A stretch of 64,000 nucleotides of DNA, from the NCBI GenBank assembly GCA_003222675.1, contig QHWT01000040.1, positions 241,485-305,484 of the forward strand, written 5' to 3'. Of this stretch, positions 1 to 8,902 are shown in pieces; the first letter of the stretch is position 1; each line of letters begins with the position of its first letter. The notes under the pieces were generated by a model, which did not search any database, was not told the origin of the DNA, and saw only the letters and a list, made by a program, of their open reading frames with translations. The translations under genes were made by a program, and so were the position numbers. Source of the stretch: Acidobacteriota bacterium (GTDB lineage Bacteria; Acidobacteriota; Vicinamibacteria; Vicinamibacterales; 2-12-FULL-66-21).

Positions 1-157
1 CGTCGATTGTTTCTCGCACCGTGGCCCTCGTGGTGTTCGCGACGAGGACGTGGTTCTCGACGAGGCCATGGCTGGAGCGGCAGAGCGTCTCGAGCACGCG
101 CTCCATGCCTCCCGCGCTTGGCGGATAAAACTTGCCGACGTGCAGCACGCGTCTCAT
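1..157 (-). CDS. Glycosyltransferase family 4, N-terminal fragment (cut by window edge)
   Basis: Only the first 52 codons lie in the window, read from ATG at 157 towards position 1. The start MRRVLHVGKFYPPSAGGMER is the classic GT4/GT-B donor-independent N-terminus: a beta strand, then a G-K-[FY]-[YF]-P-P-x-x-G-G-[MI]-E loop that sits at the acceptor site. The ATG overlaps the TGA of the next gene upstream (ATGA, 154-157), so it belongs to the same transcript and the exopolysaccharide operon continues beyond the left edge. Linkage and sugar cannot be told from this fragment. Confidence 0.85.
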   Translation of the reverse strand, partial: MRRVLHVGKFYPPSAGGMERVLETLCRSSHGLVENHVLVANTTRATVRETID

Positions 158-1356
158 AACGTCACGGTTTCGCGGCTCGACTGTCCGGCGGGACGTCCTG
201 CGACCGCGCGATACAGCTCGTACACGCTCGAGGTGTATCGTGACCAGCTGAAGGCCTCGGCGCGAACGATACCCGCCTCTCGTCGTTGGCGCCAGGCGAC
301 CGGGTCGCTTTCGCGCTCGATCAGCAGCCGAACGATCGTCTGGGCCCATGTCTCCCGATCGCCGACCGCGCAGTACGTCACCGCCGGGCCGCCCACCTCT
401 TTCAGCACGGGAATGTCGCTGGCGACCACGGGCGTGCCGCACGCGAGCGCTTCGATGATCGGCAGCCCGAACCCCTCTCGCTCCGACGGCAATAAGGCCA
501 GGGCGCTTCGCCGGTAGACGGCGGCGAGCGTTGCGCGATCCACGAATGGCAGGACGACGACCGCGTCGAGTACGCCGAGCTCGCGTGCGCGCACGCGCTG
601 CTCCGCGGTGAAGGGACCGCCCACGCGAATCAGCCGCGCATCCGGACGCGCGCGCCGTACGGCGGCAAATACGTCGAGCAGCAGGTCGATGCGCTTCCGT
701 TCGATCGTGCTGCCCACGTGCAGCAGCTCCGGCACGCGCCGCGGCCCGAGCAGACGCGCCGCCTCGAAGTCCGCTGCCGCGTCGGCGTCCGGCTGCCCAC
801 CGGTATCCGTGCCGTTGGGAATGACCGCCAGTCGATCCTCGGGAAGATGTGCGAGAGTAATGAGCGCCCGTCGCGTCGCATCGCTGTCGCACGCCACACG
901 GGCCGCACGTCCGAGCCCCGTGAGAATCCTCCGCGTCATCCAGCGATACGCGGCCGAGCGCCGCTCGTCGCGCGGCTGCAGCACGGATCTGAATGTATCC
1001 ACGTCGTGGCAGGTGACGATCGTGCGCGCGTGCGGCAGCGCGTGGACCAGGTGTGCGTAGCTGTGATCGACGATGTGGTAGACGTCGAAGCGGCTTGCGA
1101 GCCGCGCGAGCGCGCGAGGATAGTCCCAGAGCCGCGCGGCCACCCGGTCGAGCCCCTTGATGCGGCGTCTGCCGGCGAGCGCGCGAACGCGCGTGAGCCG
1201 GCGCCGCATGGGCGGACGCACGAGGTGCGCGTCGATCGTCTCCGCGTGCTCGCGCGCGAGGTGCGTCATGAGCATCTCGGCCACGAGATCCATGCTCGGC
1301 CAGCCTTCCTCGGCGTAGTCCGCGATGACAGCGACGCGTAACCGTTGCATGCTCAT
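154..1356 (-). CDS. Glycosyltransferase family 4 (GT-B fold)
   Basis: A 400-aa protein with two Rossmann-like halves. The N-terminal half contains DVYHIVDHSYAHLV (about 91-104) and TCHDVD (115-120). The C-terminal Glycos_transf_1 half begins near LLHVGSTIERKR (211-221) and holds the E-x7-E donor motif in EREGFGLPIIE (292-302), followed by ALACGTPVVASDIP. These features mark a retaining, nucleotide-sugar-dependent cytoplasmic glycosyltransferase. It would add one sugar to a lipid-linked glycan, but donor and acceptor are unknown. The ATG at 1356 is chosen; a second ATG lies two codons in. A 148-bp spacer with no recognisable gene separates it from the next upstream gene, and it overlaps the downstream GT by 4 bp. 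Confidence 0.9.
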   Translation of the reverse strand: MSMQRLRVAVIADYAEEGWPSMDLVAEMLMTHLAREHAETIDAHLVRPPMRRRLTRVRALAGRRRIKGLDRVAARLWDYPRALARLASRFDVYHIVDHSYAHLVHALPHARTIVTCHDVDTFRSVLQPRDERRSAAYRWMTRRILTGLGRAARVACDSDATRRALITLAHLPEDRLAVIPNGTDTGGQPDADAAADFEAARLLGPRRVPELLHVGSTIERKRIDLLLDVFAAVRRARPDARLIRVGGPFTAEQRVRARELGVLDAVVVLPFVDRATLAAVYRRSALALLPSEREGFGLPIIEALACGTPVVASDIPVLKEVGGPAVTYCAVGDRETWAQTIVRLLIERESDPVAWRQRREAGIVRAEAFSWSRYTSSVYELYRAVAGRPAGQSSRETVTL

Positions 1357-1504
1357 GCTGAACCGTTAGCCCGCCGTCGCGCCTGGCACATCGGACCGCA
1401 GCGCGCGGTCGAGTTGAAGTCTGCGCCGAACGCGCCGGCGGCATCACCTGGTTGATCCGGGCTTTCACATCCGGTACCAACCATTCGAGAGGAGAGCGGC
1501 ACCA

Positions 1505-2647
1505 TCACGTCGCGTCTCCTGCGGCAATCGCTTCGAAGAAGGCGAGATGCTCGCGCGCGACGACGGGCCACGCAAATCGTGACCGTGCCCGCTCGAGCCC
1601 TCGCTCCGAGAGATCTCGCCGCAACGCGTCATCGGAGAGCAAACGGTCGATCTCCGCGGTCCATCGCTGAACGTCCCGCTCGGGTACAACCACTCCCGCA
1701 TCGCCGATGACGTGTGGAATCTCCCCCGTGTCGCTCGCAAGGATCGGCACGCCACAGGCCATCGCCTCGATCAACATGCGGCCGAACTGCTCGCGCCATC
1801 GTGGGCTGGCCTGGCTCGGCGCGCAGAGAATGGTCATCGCATTCAGCCAGCCGGGCACCTCGTCATGACGCGCCGTCGTTTCGATGTGAACGCGGCCCCG
1901 ATGCTTCTCGGCAAATGCCCTGAGCTCGCCTTCCATCGGACCACCGCCAACGAAGGCCGCGCGCCATGGCGTGTTCGTCGAACCAAGCGCGGAGAGCAGC
2001 AGCGCGATGCCTTTTTGTGGCACGAACCGTCCGAGAAACCCCACCACGCGGTCGGACGCGGACCATCCGAGTCGATCGAGCATCGCGCGGCGCGCCGCCG
2101 CGTCAGGATGAAATCGTTCGACATCGACGCCGGGTGACAGCACACGCGAAGGTTTCCCCGCATAAGGCTCGCGGCACGACAGCGTGTCGTGCACGGTCCG
2201 GCCGAAAGCAATCCAGCCGTCGGCGCGCTTCATCGTCTGGCGCTCGAATGCGCTGAGCGGCCATGGATACCGCTTGTCGATGTTCTGAAAGGTGGCGACG
2301 ACCAGACGCGCGCCGCGCGGCGTCGCGCGCGCAATTTGCGCGCCGGCGACGACGTACGGCTCTTCCCAGCAGTGCACGACATCCCACTGACGATCGAGCA
2401 CGGTCTTGAGCTGGCCGTACCACATCAGATGCGGCACGCGATCCAGTCGAACGGGCGCGGTGCGCAGATCATCGGCTTCTCCTGCAATCGGTTCCACCGT
2501 GATCCGGCGCAGGTCGCCGCGATACTGCCTCGGTGCGACGGCCGTCACGTGCCACGTATCCGATCCTGCGAGCGCCATCTCGTGCGCCAGGCGGCGGTTG
2601 GCCGCGACGACGTACGAGTGCCCGATCGTCAGCAGCCGCTTCGTCAC
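1505..2647 (-). CDS. Glycosyltransferase family 4
   Basis: A 380-aa GT-B glycosyltransferase. The frame is open far upstream, but the GTG at 2647 is chosen because it overlaps the stop of the preceding GT2 gene (GTGA, 2644-2647) and gives the expected first strand, VTKRLLTIGHSYVV. The donor-binding half starts at VVGFLGRFVPQKG (201-213). It carries REQFGRMLIEAMACGVPILAS, with the E-x7-E pair at about 286 and 294, and ends in a helix typical of Glycos_transf_1 domains. The MWYGQLKTVLDRQWDVVHCWEE-type region (75-96) forms the acceptor side. A role in cytoplasmic assembly of the exopolysaccharide repeat unit is inferred from context; sugar specificity is unknown. Confidence 0.88.
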   Translation of the reverse strand: MTKRLLTIGHSYVVAANRRLAHEMALAGSDTWHVTAVAPRQYRGDLRRITVEPIAGEADDLRTAPVRLDRVPHLMWYGQLKTVLDRQWDVVHCWEEPYVVAGAQIARATPRGARLVVATFQNIDKRYPWPLSAFERQTMKRADGWIAFGRTVHDTLSCREPYAGKPSRVLSPGVDVERFHPDAAARRAMLDRLGWSASDRVVGFLGRFVPQKGIALLLSALGSTNTPWRAAFVGGGPMEGELRAFAEKHRGRVHIETTARHDEVPGWLNAMTILCAPSQASPRWREQFGRMLIEAMACGVPILASDTGEIPHVIGDAGVVVPERDVQRWTAEIDRLLSDDALRRDLSERGLERARSRFAWPVVAREHLAFFEAIAAGDAT

Positions 2648-3570
2648 GCCGCGTCGTCTCCAACAGTGGAAATGAGGGGCAGCGGGTATGGAATTGGCGA
2701 GGCTCTGAGCTTGCGCCACGTCTCGAGTGTTGCGCGGGACACCGGGCGTCGCCTGGATGCGATCGCCTTTGAGGATCGCAGCAACTCGCGTCCGATCCAG
2801 ACCCATCCCCAGGGATCGCCGATCGCCCAGGCGCGCCGCATTCGGAAGTAGAGCGCGTAGCGCGCCGGCACTGTCCACATGACACGCGGAAACGGATCGT
2901 TGTAGAGCGCGTTCAGGCAATCGTTGCGGGCGGTGAAGCGCAGGTATCGCGTCCGGTTCCGGCTCGCCGCATCCGGCACGTGAGCAACGGCCGCATCCGG
3001 AAGGTAGACCGTCACGTACCCCGCGTCGAGAAGCCGCACACAGAAGTCTTTCTCCTCGCCGAAATACACAAAGTCCTCGCGATAGCCGCCAAGCGCAAGG
3101 AACACGTCGCGCCGCAGGAGATGCGCGAACCCGATGAAGCTCGCGACGATCGACGGCCTCGTCACCGGCGATGGCTGCATTCGCACCGGCCACGGCCGGC
3201 CGTCCGCTTCAGCCTGCGAGAAGGCGACCGCCGCGACCCGGCCGTCGCCGTTCAGCACGGCGAGCGCCTGCTCGATGCTTTCACGCGAAACGATCCGTGT
3301 GTCATCGTCGAGCAGCAGGACCGCCGGTGCGGCAGCTTCCCGCACCAGTCGATTGCGGCCGACGATGTAGCCCGGGCTGCGGTGGTCTCGCAATAGTCGC
3401 GGCGCGACGATGCCTTGCGAGATCCCGCCGATTGCCGGCGGATGGGATCCGTCGTCGAAGACGAGGATCTCCGGACACAGGCTCCGAATCGCGTCGAGCG
3501 AGCGCAGGCACGTGTCGAGCGACGCGGGTCGATCCCGTGTCGTGATGCCGACGGTCAACCTGGGCGTCAT
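2644..3570 (-). CDS. Glycosyltransferase family 2 (rhamnosyltransferase-like)
   Basis: A 308-aa GT-A enzyme. It opens with LTVGITTRDRPASLDTCLRS, has the nucleotide-binding VFDDGS (37-42) and the metal-binding DDD at 88-90 (LLLDDDTR). A catalytic-base region follows in GGYREDFVYFGEEKDFCVRL. This arrangement matches inverting GT2 enzymes such as rhamnosyltransferases and the WcaA family. A C-terminal amphipathic region (YALYFRMRRAWAIG) may sit on the membrane. It overlaps its upstream neighbour (ATGA, 3567-3570) and the downstream GT4 (GTGA), which places it inside the EPS operon. The sugar transferred cannot be read from sequence. Confidence 0.9.
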   Translation of the reverse strand: MTPRLTVGITTRDRPASLDTCLRSLDAIRSLCPEILVFDDGSHPPAIGGISQGIVAPRLLRDHRSPGYIVGRNRLVREAAAPAVLLLDDDTRIVSRESIEQALAVLNGDGRVAAVAFSQAEADGRPWPVRMQPSPVTRPSIVASFIGFAHLLRRDVFLALGGYREDFVYFGEEKDFCVRLLDAGYVTVYLPDAAVAHVPDAASRNRTRYLRFTARNDCLNALYNDPFPRVMWTVPARYALYFRMRRAWAIGDPWGWVWIGRELLRSSKAIASRRRPVSRATLETWRKLRASPIPYPLPLISTVGDDAA

Positions 3571-4727
3571 CGTCTCGCGCGATCCGCGCGTGCGGTTTCG
3601 TACTCGTCGAGCGTCCGCGTCGCCGTGGCTCGCCAGCTCATGCCCCTGACCGCGTCGTGTCCCGCATTGCCAAGCCGCTGGCGTCGAGCAGGGTTCGACC
3701 AGAGTTCGCTGACCGCGGCGACGACGGCACTGGCGTCGCGAAACGGCACCAGCATCCCGGTCTCATCGTGCTGGATGATCGTGCCGGCGAATCCGGAAGG
3801 CGTTGCGATCACGGGCAGGCGTTGACTCATGGCTTCAATCACCACGAGACCGAAGCCCTCGTAGCTCGAAGTCCACAACAACATGTCGTGGCGTCTGTAC
3901 TCGGCCATGACCCGCTCTTCGGGCGCGCGATCGATCACGCTGACGAACGGCCGCGTGTCCACATCGAAGCTGGCGAGGACAACGTCTGCCGGCACCCCCG
4001 GTCCGAGCACGGTGAGTGGCACGCGATGTCCCGCGGCGTGCAGTTGGTTGATGGCCGCTGTCAGGTACGCAATGCCTTTGACGTGGTCCCACGTCCCGCA
4101 GAACAGGAGGCCGGCGCCGCGCGGCGCGTCCGGCGCTGGCGCGTCCGCCAGGAAAGTATCGGAGATGCCATGCGGGACCAGCGCGACACGGTCCGGCGGC
4201 TGCCACCCGCGATCGAGCGCGAACGTCCGATCGGCATCGTTCGTCACGATCAGTCGATCGGCGAGTCGCGCCGCGGCCGCCACCTGCGACAGGCGTGTTG
4301 CCGGATACCACAGACGCCGCGTCCACGGCTTGTGCATCAGGCCGTGCACGTGATCATCGATCATGCGCGCGTAGTTGCGGTGTTCGATCCCGTTCGAGCG
4401 ACAGATGAACACGCAGCCGTCAGGTCCCCCGATCATGTTCGAAAGACCCAGGAACAATCCTTCCGCGCTGGCGGCATCCACGACGTCGTACTTCTTGCGG
4501 TCCATCCGGGCAGAGAGGGCTCTCGCGGCCATCCACGGCGATGCGAGCTGACGAAGGTGACGAATGGCAGGCCAGCGGCCGATTTCGTGCGACCAGATTA
4601 CGTCGCAGTCGTGGCCGAGCGCGGTGAACTCATCGCGCAGCTTGTGAAGGACCTTCGAGGAACCGAGTCTCGGATCGTCCGGATAGTCTCCGGCGAGCAG
4701 GATCGAGAGGCGGTGCGCAGACCTCAC
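3567..4727 (-). CDS. Glycosyltransferase family 4
   Basis: A 386-aa GT-B protein. The N-terminus LSILLAGDYPDDPRLGSSKV matches the first strand and glycine loop of GT4 enzymes. The C-terminal half begins at GLLFCGTWDHVKG (206-218) and carries the E-x7-E motif SSYEGFGLVVIEAM (E290 and E298), then LPVIATPSGFAG. The ATG at 4727 overlaps the preceding TGA (4724-4727), as does its own stop with the next gene. It is a cytoplasmic retaining glycosyltransferase of the same glycan assembly line. Substrate is unknown. Confidence 0.9.
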   Translation of the reverse strand: MRSAHRLSILLAGDYPDDPRLGSSKVLHKLRDEFTALGHDCDVIWSHEIGRWPAIRHLRQLASPWMAARALSARMDRKKYDVVDAASAEGLFLGLSNMIGGPDGCVFICRSNGIEHRNYARMIDDHVHGLMHKPWTRRLWYPATRLSQVAAAARLADRLIVTNDADRTFALDRGWQPPDRVALVPHGISDTFLADAPAPDAPRGAGLLFCGTWDHVKGIAYLTAAINQLHAAGHRVPLTVLGPGVPADVVLASFDVDTRPFVSVIDRAPEERVMAEYRRHDMLLWTSSYEGFGLVVIEAMSQRLPVIATPSGFAGTIIQHDETGMLVPFRDASAVVAAVSELWSNPARRQRLGNAGHDAVRGMSWRATATRTLDEYETARADRARR

Positions 4728-5878
4728 TGGACCGGCACCGCGACGCCGGCATGACGCAGCGCGCTGACGGTGTGCGCGAGATCGAATCGCTCGTCGTAGA
4801 CGCGACGACCGCGCGCGCCAAGCGCCGCTCGCAGCGCCGGCGCGTCGGCCAGGCGCTTCACTTCACGTGCGAACGAGGCGGCGTCGCCAACTGGCACGAG
4901 CGCGACGGCGTCCGTTTCTCGCCACACGCGCTCGGTCAACGGGCCGTCGGTCGTGACGACGGCGCGACCGCTCGTCAGCGCCGCCATCAGCGAGGTCCGC
5001 CTCGTCGTCACCCCGTCGGGAAACGGCGCGATCAGCACGTCGCACGCGCGCAGGGCGGCGGCTGCGTCGACGGCAGACAGGCGTCCCGTTGCGGCAAGGC
5101 TCGCGTCGCACGGTGCGGACGGGCTCAGGCGATCCGCGAATGCGCGGCTGCCGTCACCGATCAGCAGCACACGCGCATCAGGGAGGGTGCGCCAGATCGC
5201 CGGCAGCACCTGCCGCAACTCTGCGCCGACTTGATCGCCGTAGGTGCCGAAATGTCCCACGACCACCTGCCCGTTTCCTCGGACGCGGTCGCGCCAGCTC
5301 GCAACGATGAGCGCCGGAGGATCGATCGTGAGCGTCGCCGGAATCGGGAGCACCGACGCACCGGCTACAGGGCCGAATGGCGCGAGATACTGGAACCACG
5401 TTTCCGTCGACAAGTACACCGTGCTGCTCGCGCGGATCAGCAGCGTGGCCATGAGCCGCTGTGTCACCGCAAGCGCGTTCCTCCACGGCCGCTCGAGACC
5501 GAAGTAGAAGAACGGCTCGTGAAACATCACCCGCACGTCTCCACCGGCTCGGCGCGTTCGGAACAGCCAGCGGCAGAACGGCACGTTGCCGCCGCGCAGG
5601 CCATACGCATTCGGCACGTACTGAACGAGGATCGTGCCTGGCGTCTCGCTCAACGCGCGAGCGAGCACGCTGCGCGAGCGACGTCCGAACCGATCAGGAA
5701 GTTCATGACGGGTCACGCCGGCCGATGCCGGCGCGGTCGACTCAGCGCCAGACGCGCATGGATGCCACACGTGCACCACGTCACCCGCTCCGGCGACCGC
5801 CGCTGCGAGAATCGCCGTGTAGTCTCCGACGCCACCGCAATCGGGCGGATACTCCGGCGTAAGGAGGTGCCAGACCAT
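4724..5878 (-). CDS. Glycosyltransferase family 4
   Basis: A 384-aa protein from ATG 5878. A GTG six codons earlier (5896) is also possible, but it lies inside a GGCTCA word repeat. The start MVWHLLTPEYPPDCGGVGDY is a textbook GT4 N-terminus, with PPxxGGVGDY forming the acceptor loop. The domain-two start VVVGHFGTYGDQVG and the region around IAPFPDGVTTRRTSLMAALT occupy the place of the donor motif. The usual E-x7-E is replaced by TTRRTSLMAAL, so donor binding may differ from its neighbours. It overlaps the next gene by 4 bp. A 65-bp spacer rich in repeats separates it from the upstream GT. Confidence 0.85.
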   Translation of the reverse strand: MVWHLLTPEYPPDCGGVGDYTAILAAAVAGAGDVVHVWHPCASGAESTAPASAGVTRHELPDRFGRRSRSVLARALSETPGTILVQYVPNAYGLRGGNVPFCRWLFRTRRAGGDVRVMFHEPFFYFGLERPWRNALAVTQRLMATLLIRASSTVYLSTETWFQYLAPFGPVAGASVLPIPATLTIDPPALIVASWRDRVRGNGQVVVGHFGTYGDQVGAELRQVLPAIWRTLPDARVLLIGDGSRAFADRLSPSAPCDASLAATGRLSAVDAAAALRACDVLIAPFPDGVTTRRTSLMAALTSGRAVVTTDGPLTERVWRETDAVALVPVGDAASFAREVKRLADAPALRAALGARGRRVYDERFDLAHTVSALRHAGVAVPVQ

Positions 5879-5885
5879 AATTGGT

Positions 5886-6006
5886 GCAGGGCTCACGGTT
5901 CAGGGCTCATGTCGGCTCATCATGCCCGGTCTAAGGACCCCGCCTACAGGTGCACTGTGTTGGTAGGGCGGACCTTCAGGTCCGCCGTTCCTGAGCCTTG
6001 AGCCGC
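5886..6006 (+). repeat. Fold-back repeat: GGCTCA words around a CTGTAGG-type hairpin
   Basis: Three copies of GGCTCA (about 5890, 5904, 5914) on the left face TGAGCC and TTGAGCC (5992-6004) on the right. Between them is a perfect 8-bp hairpin, GGCGGACC-TTCA-GGTCCGCC (5967-5986), preceded by an inverted CCTAC...GTAGG pair. The right part is translated as the last residues of the GT4 gene ending at 5944, so the element has shaped that protein's C-terminus. Confidence 0.7.
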
Positions 6007-7167
6007 CCCCGCGAGCACGCCTTCCAGCGCGCACACGTGCGCGGCGATCGAGAAGCGCTCCGCGACGTCTCCAGCCCCCGCAGAAAGCTGACGCCAGCTG
6101 TCGACGTCCTTCAGCAGCGCGGCGAGGGCTTCTCCCAGGCCGCCGGCTCCGAGAGCCGGTGCGACGAGCCGGCCGTTGATGCCGTCGGTCAGCCAGTCTG
6201 AGATGCCGCCGGTATCGAAGGCGACCGCAGGCGTCCCGAATGTCGCTGCTTCGAGACCCACGAGGCCGAACGGTTCGGGCCACACGCTCGGCACCGCGAG
6301 GACTGCCGCGTCGCCGAGGAGCGCCTCGCGATTCGCGCCGGACACCCATCCCGGGAAGCGGGCGCGAATGCCGAGCGATGCCGCGAGCTGCTGAAGGCGC
6401 GGACGCTCGGGGCCATCGCCCGCAAAGGTCGCGCACGCGTCCGGTGCGTACGTGGTGATGGCCCGCAACAGGACCTCAGGGCCTTTCAGCCGCGTCATGC
6501 GACCCAGAAACAGCACGTCGATCGCACGCGCGCTTCGCTGCACAATCGAGCGCGGGGCCATCAGGCTTGTAAACAACGGAATGGCTGCGACGCGATCCGC
6601 GCTGACACCTGCGCGCATGTACTCATCGCGCATGAACCTGCTCGCGACGACGACCGCTGAATAGCGTCCGAGCAGCGCACGCTGACGTCTCGACCAGTCG
6701 AACTGCTTCAACATCGCGAGCGGGCTCGCCTGTCCACAACGCCGCGGCAGGTAATACGCGAGGCAGCCGGGACCCAAGTCGCGCGGGCACGCACACGCCT
6801 GAGGAAATGCGAACGCCTTGTGACCGCTGATGCACGTACCGAAGTGGCCGTGCATCATCTTGACGACCGGCCACTCGCGGAGCAGGCCCTCGTCCACATC
6901 GAGCGCGCGCATGTTGTGCGAGAAACAGACGTCAGGCTCGAATCGACCAACCCGTGCGAGCGCCGCGCCCAGGCCTTCGTCGCGAACCCCCACGCGCCAG
7001 AGATCGGCGGCAGGCATGAACGCGGAATCCGTCGAGGTCACGGCGCTTTCATACAACAGACCGACGTCGTGGCCCCGGGCCTGCAGTTCGGGGACGAGGG
7101 CCGCAAGGTAGCTCTCGACTCCCCCGGCGCCGCCGATCTCGTCGTTTACCAGCAGAATACGCATCAA
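5944..7167 (-). CDS. Glycosyltransferase family 4
   Basis: A 407-aa GT-B enzyme. The N-terminus MRILLVNDEIGGAGGVESYL has the GGxGGVE acceptor loop. The donor domain begins at DVLFLGRMTRLKGPEVLL and contains PSVWPEPFGLVGLEAATFG, with the E-x7-E pair. The middle region has a run of cysteines (GTCISGHKAF, ACPRDLGPGC, RRCGQ) seen in a subgroup of GT4 enzymes that carry a cysteine-rich insert; this may bind metal. The last 15 residues are encoded by a REP-like hairpin and are probably not part of the fold. ATG 7167 overlaps the preceding TGA. Confidence 0.9.
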   Translation of the reverse strand: MMRILLVNDEIGGAGGVESYLAALVPELQARGHDVGLLYESAVTSTDSAFMPAADLWRVGVRDEGLGAALARVGRFEPDVCFSHNMRALDVDEGLLREWPVVKMMHGHFGTCISGHKAFAFPQACACPRDLGPGCLAYYLPRRCGQASPLAMLKQFDWSRRQRALLGRYSAVVVASRFMRDEYMRAGVSADRVAAIPLFTSLMAPRSIVQRSARAIDVLFLGRMTRLKGPEVLLRAITTYAPDACATFAGDGPERPRLQQLAASLGIRARFPGWVSGANREALLGDAAVLAVPSVWPEPFGLVGLEAATFGTPAVAFDTGGISDWLTDGINGRLVAPALGAGGLGEALAALLKDVDSWRQLSAGAGDVAERFSIAAHVCALEGVLAGAAQGSGTADLKVRPTNTVHL

Positions 7168-8009
7168 CTGATGTTCCGAACCCGCACCGAGATACCTTCA
7201 ATTGACCAGGGATCCCCGGCGCCGTCGAGCGGCTCGATCGCGAGCCGCTGCGCGCCGAGTTCGGCTTCGATGTCCGCGCGCGAAATACCAATCGCGGGCC
7301 AGACGGACGGGTGCAGCTCGACAAACAGCGCGAGTGACGATCCGCACAGCGCAATCGTCTGCCGCGCGCCGCGCAGCGCGTCGAGCTCCGCGCCTTCGAC
7401 ATCGATCTTGATGACATCAGGGATCACTCGAGACGCGCTGCAGAATTCATCGATGCTGACGGCAGGCACTTCGACGGTGTCGGCATCCGATGGACGCGCG
7501 ATCCTGTTGCCGCCGTCTGTCCCGAGTTCGACAAACCGGCGTGTGCCAGACGTATTCGACACGGCTTCGCGCCTGATCGTGACGCGGTCGGCAAGGCCGT
7601 TGATCGCGAGGTGACGCGCAAGTCCGGCGCGGCTTGCCGCCGCCGGTTCGAACGCGTACACGCGACCACCCGTAGCAACCCATTTCGCAAACAGCAGCGT
7701 ATAGGCGCCAACGTTGGCGCCGACATCGAGCACGGTCGCGCCGCGATGCGAACATGCTTTCAGCGCGTCGTACTCGTCGGCGTTCCATGCGAGATGCCGG
7801 TGCGCCGGATCGACGAGGAATGTTTCACCGCCGGGAAGGCGGCATGTAAGATGATCGCCGGGCAGCGCTCTCAACGCACTCTCATACGCACGCTTGAGCG
7901 GCACCCGAACCCAGCCGGGGGCGCGCGTCAGGCGCATCGAATCCGTCAGGCGTTCGAGCCAGCTCCGTTCACGGTAGTGACGGCCCACGCCGGTGTGCAT
8001 GGCCGTCAT
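7164..8009 (-). CDS. FkbM-family SAM-dependent methyltransferase
   Basis: A 281-aa protein from ATG 8009, chosen because it forms an ATGA overlap with the upstream GT2 stop. Motif I is VLDVGANVGAY (93-103) and the acidic strand-2 residue is in YAFEP (118-122). The FkbM signature KIDVEGAELD is at 201-210, followed by LFVELHP. FkbM enzymes O-methylate sugars or polyketides using S-adenosylmethionine. Between glycosyltransferases, the likely role is O-methylation of a glycan residue, which can cap or modify chains. Substrate is inferred only. Confidence 0.9.
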   Translation of the reverse strand: MTAMHTGVGRHYRERSWLERLTDSMRLTRAPGWVRVPLKRAYESALRALPGDHLTCRLPGGETFLVDPAHRHLAWNADEYDALKACSHRGATVLDVGANVGAYTLLFAKWVATGGRVYAFEPAAASRAGLARHLAINGLADRVTIRREAVSNTSGTRRFVELGTDGGNRIARPSDADTVEVPAVSIDEFCSASRVIPDVIKIDVEGAELDALRGARQTIALCGSSLALFVELHPSVWPAIGISRADIEAELGAQRLAIEPLDGAGDPWSIEGISVRVRNIS

Positions 8010-8890
8010 CCGCGCGTCGGCCACACGACACGCGCGGCCGCGTGCGTCATCCGGCGCGCGGTCGCGGCCCATCCCGACAGCGTCGGGCGCCGCCGCCAGC
8101 TACGCCTCGGACGCGGGTGCTCCTGCGCGATCACGCCGCCCCACCGCTGATGAAAGAGCCGCCCGTTGCGCAGGACTTTCTCGAGATACGACTGCGGTGG
8201 TCGCGCGCCGATGGTCGTGCTGCCAAGATGTGCGTACGCGCGGAGCCGTTCGTAGCCGCACGTCGCCACCCTCCACCCCGCCTCGCGAATCCGGCACGCG
8301 AGATCCGCTTCGTCCCACTCGGTCGGCCGGAACGCCTCGTCGAGCGGCCCCACGCGATCGAGACACGCGCGGCGGACGATCCACGGGCGGATCACAATAT
8401 CCACTTCCTGGAGTCGAAACCAGTTGCGGGGTGCCGGACCGATCGTGCTCTGGAGACGCCGCCCGTCGATCAGATCCTCCCATCGGTCGATCGGCTCGTC
8501 GAGCGGCACGCAATTCAAACCGCGGCTCAGGCTGAGCATGCCGAGGTCCGGATACGCATCGAACGTTGCACGTAACTCCGGCACGAGCCACGGCGCGCGC
8601 AGGAACATATCGTCCTGCCATGCCATCACCAGCTCACCGCCGGCAGCAGCGATCCCCGCATTCGTAGATCGCAGCTCATGCCCATCGTCCTCGTGAATCC
8701 ACCGGAGGTGCCGCTGTCCCCACGGTGTGGAGCCGATGTCGGCCAGGAGGGCCGGCGTGCCGTCCTTGCAGCCATCTTCAATCACGATGATCTCGAGCTC
8801 GTTGCCACCGAAATGCCGCCAGGCGTCCAGGCACTCGCGCAAAACCTTCTCGTTGTTGAAGGTCGGGATCACGACGCTGAGGCTCGTCAT
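8006..8890 (-). CDS. Glycosyltransferase family 2
   Basis: A 294-aa GT-A protein. LSVVIPTFNNEKVLRECLDA opens the fold, and IIVIEDGCKDGT (33-44) binds the nucleotide. WQDDMFLRAPW (about 91-101) is the DxD-like site, with QDD in place of DXD. EWDEADLACRIREAGWRV is the catalytic-base segment. The C-terminus is basic (HPRPRRSWRRRP) and may touch the membrane. It starts 12 bp after the stop of the upstream methyltransferase gene and overlaps the next gene by 4 bp. It is an inverting transferase of the EPS assembly line; the sugar is unknown. Confidence 0.88.
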   Translation of the reverse strand: MTSLSVVIPTFNNEKVLRECLDAWRHFGGNELEIIVIEDGCKDGTPALLADIGSTPWGQRHLRWIHEDDGHELRSTNAGIAAAGGELVMAWQDDMFLRAPWLVPELRATFDAYPDLGMLSLSRGLNCVPLDEPIDRWEDLIDGRRLQSTIGPAPRNWFRLQEVDIVIRPWIVRRACLDRVGPLDEAFRPTEWDEADLACRIREAGWRVATCGYERLRAYAHLGSTTIGARPPQSYLEKVLRNGRLFHQRWGGVIAQEHPRPRRSWRRRPTLSGWAATARRMTHAAARVVWPTRG

Positions 8891-8902
8891 CGCGTGATCA
8901 CG

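Noticed and set aside
1357-1504. Possible small gene between two GT4 genes
   Set aside because: No frame with a ribosome-binding site or plausible composition is visible in the 148-bp gap.
4751-6001. Long plus-strand open frame (416 codons) opposite two GT4 genes
   Set aside because: It is rich in Arg, His and Gln with no domain or hydrophobic pattern, and lies antisense to clear glycosyltransferases. High GC content opens such frames by chance.
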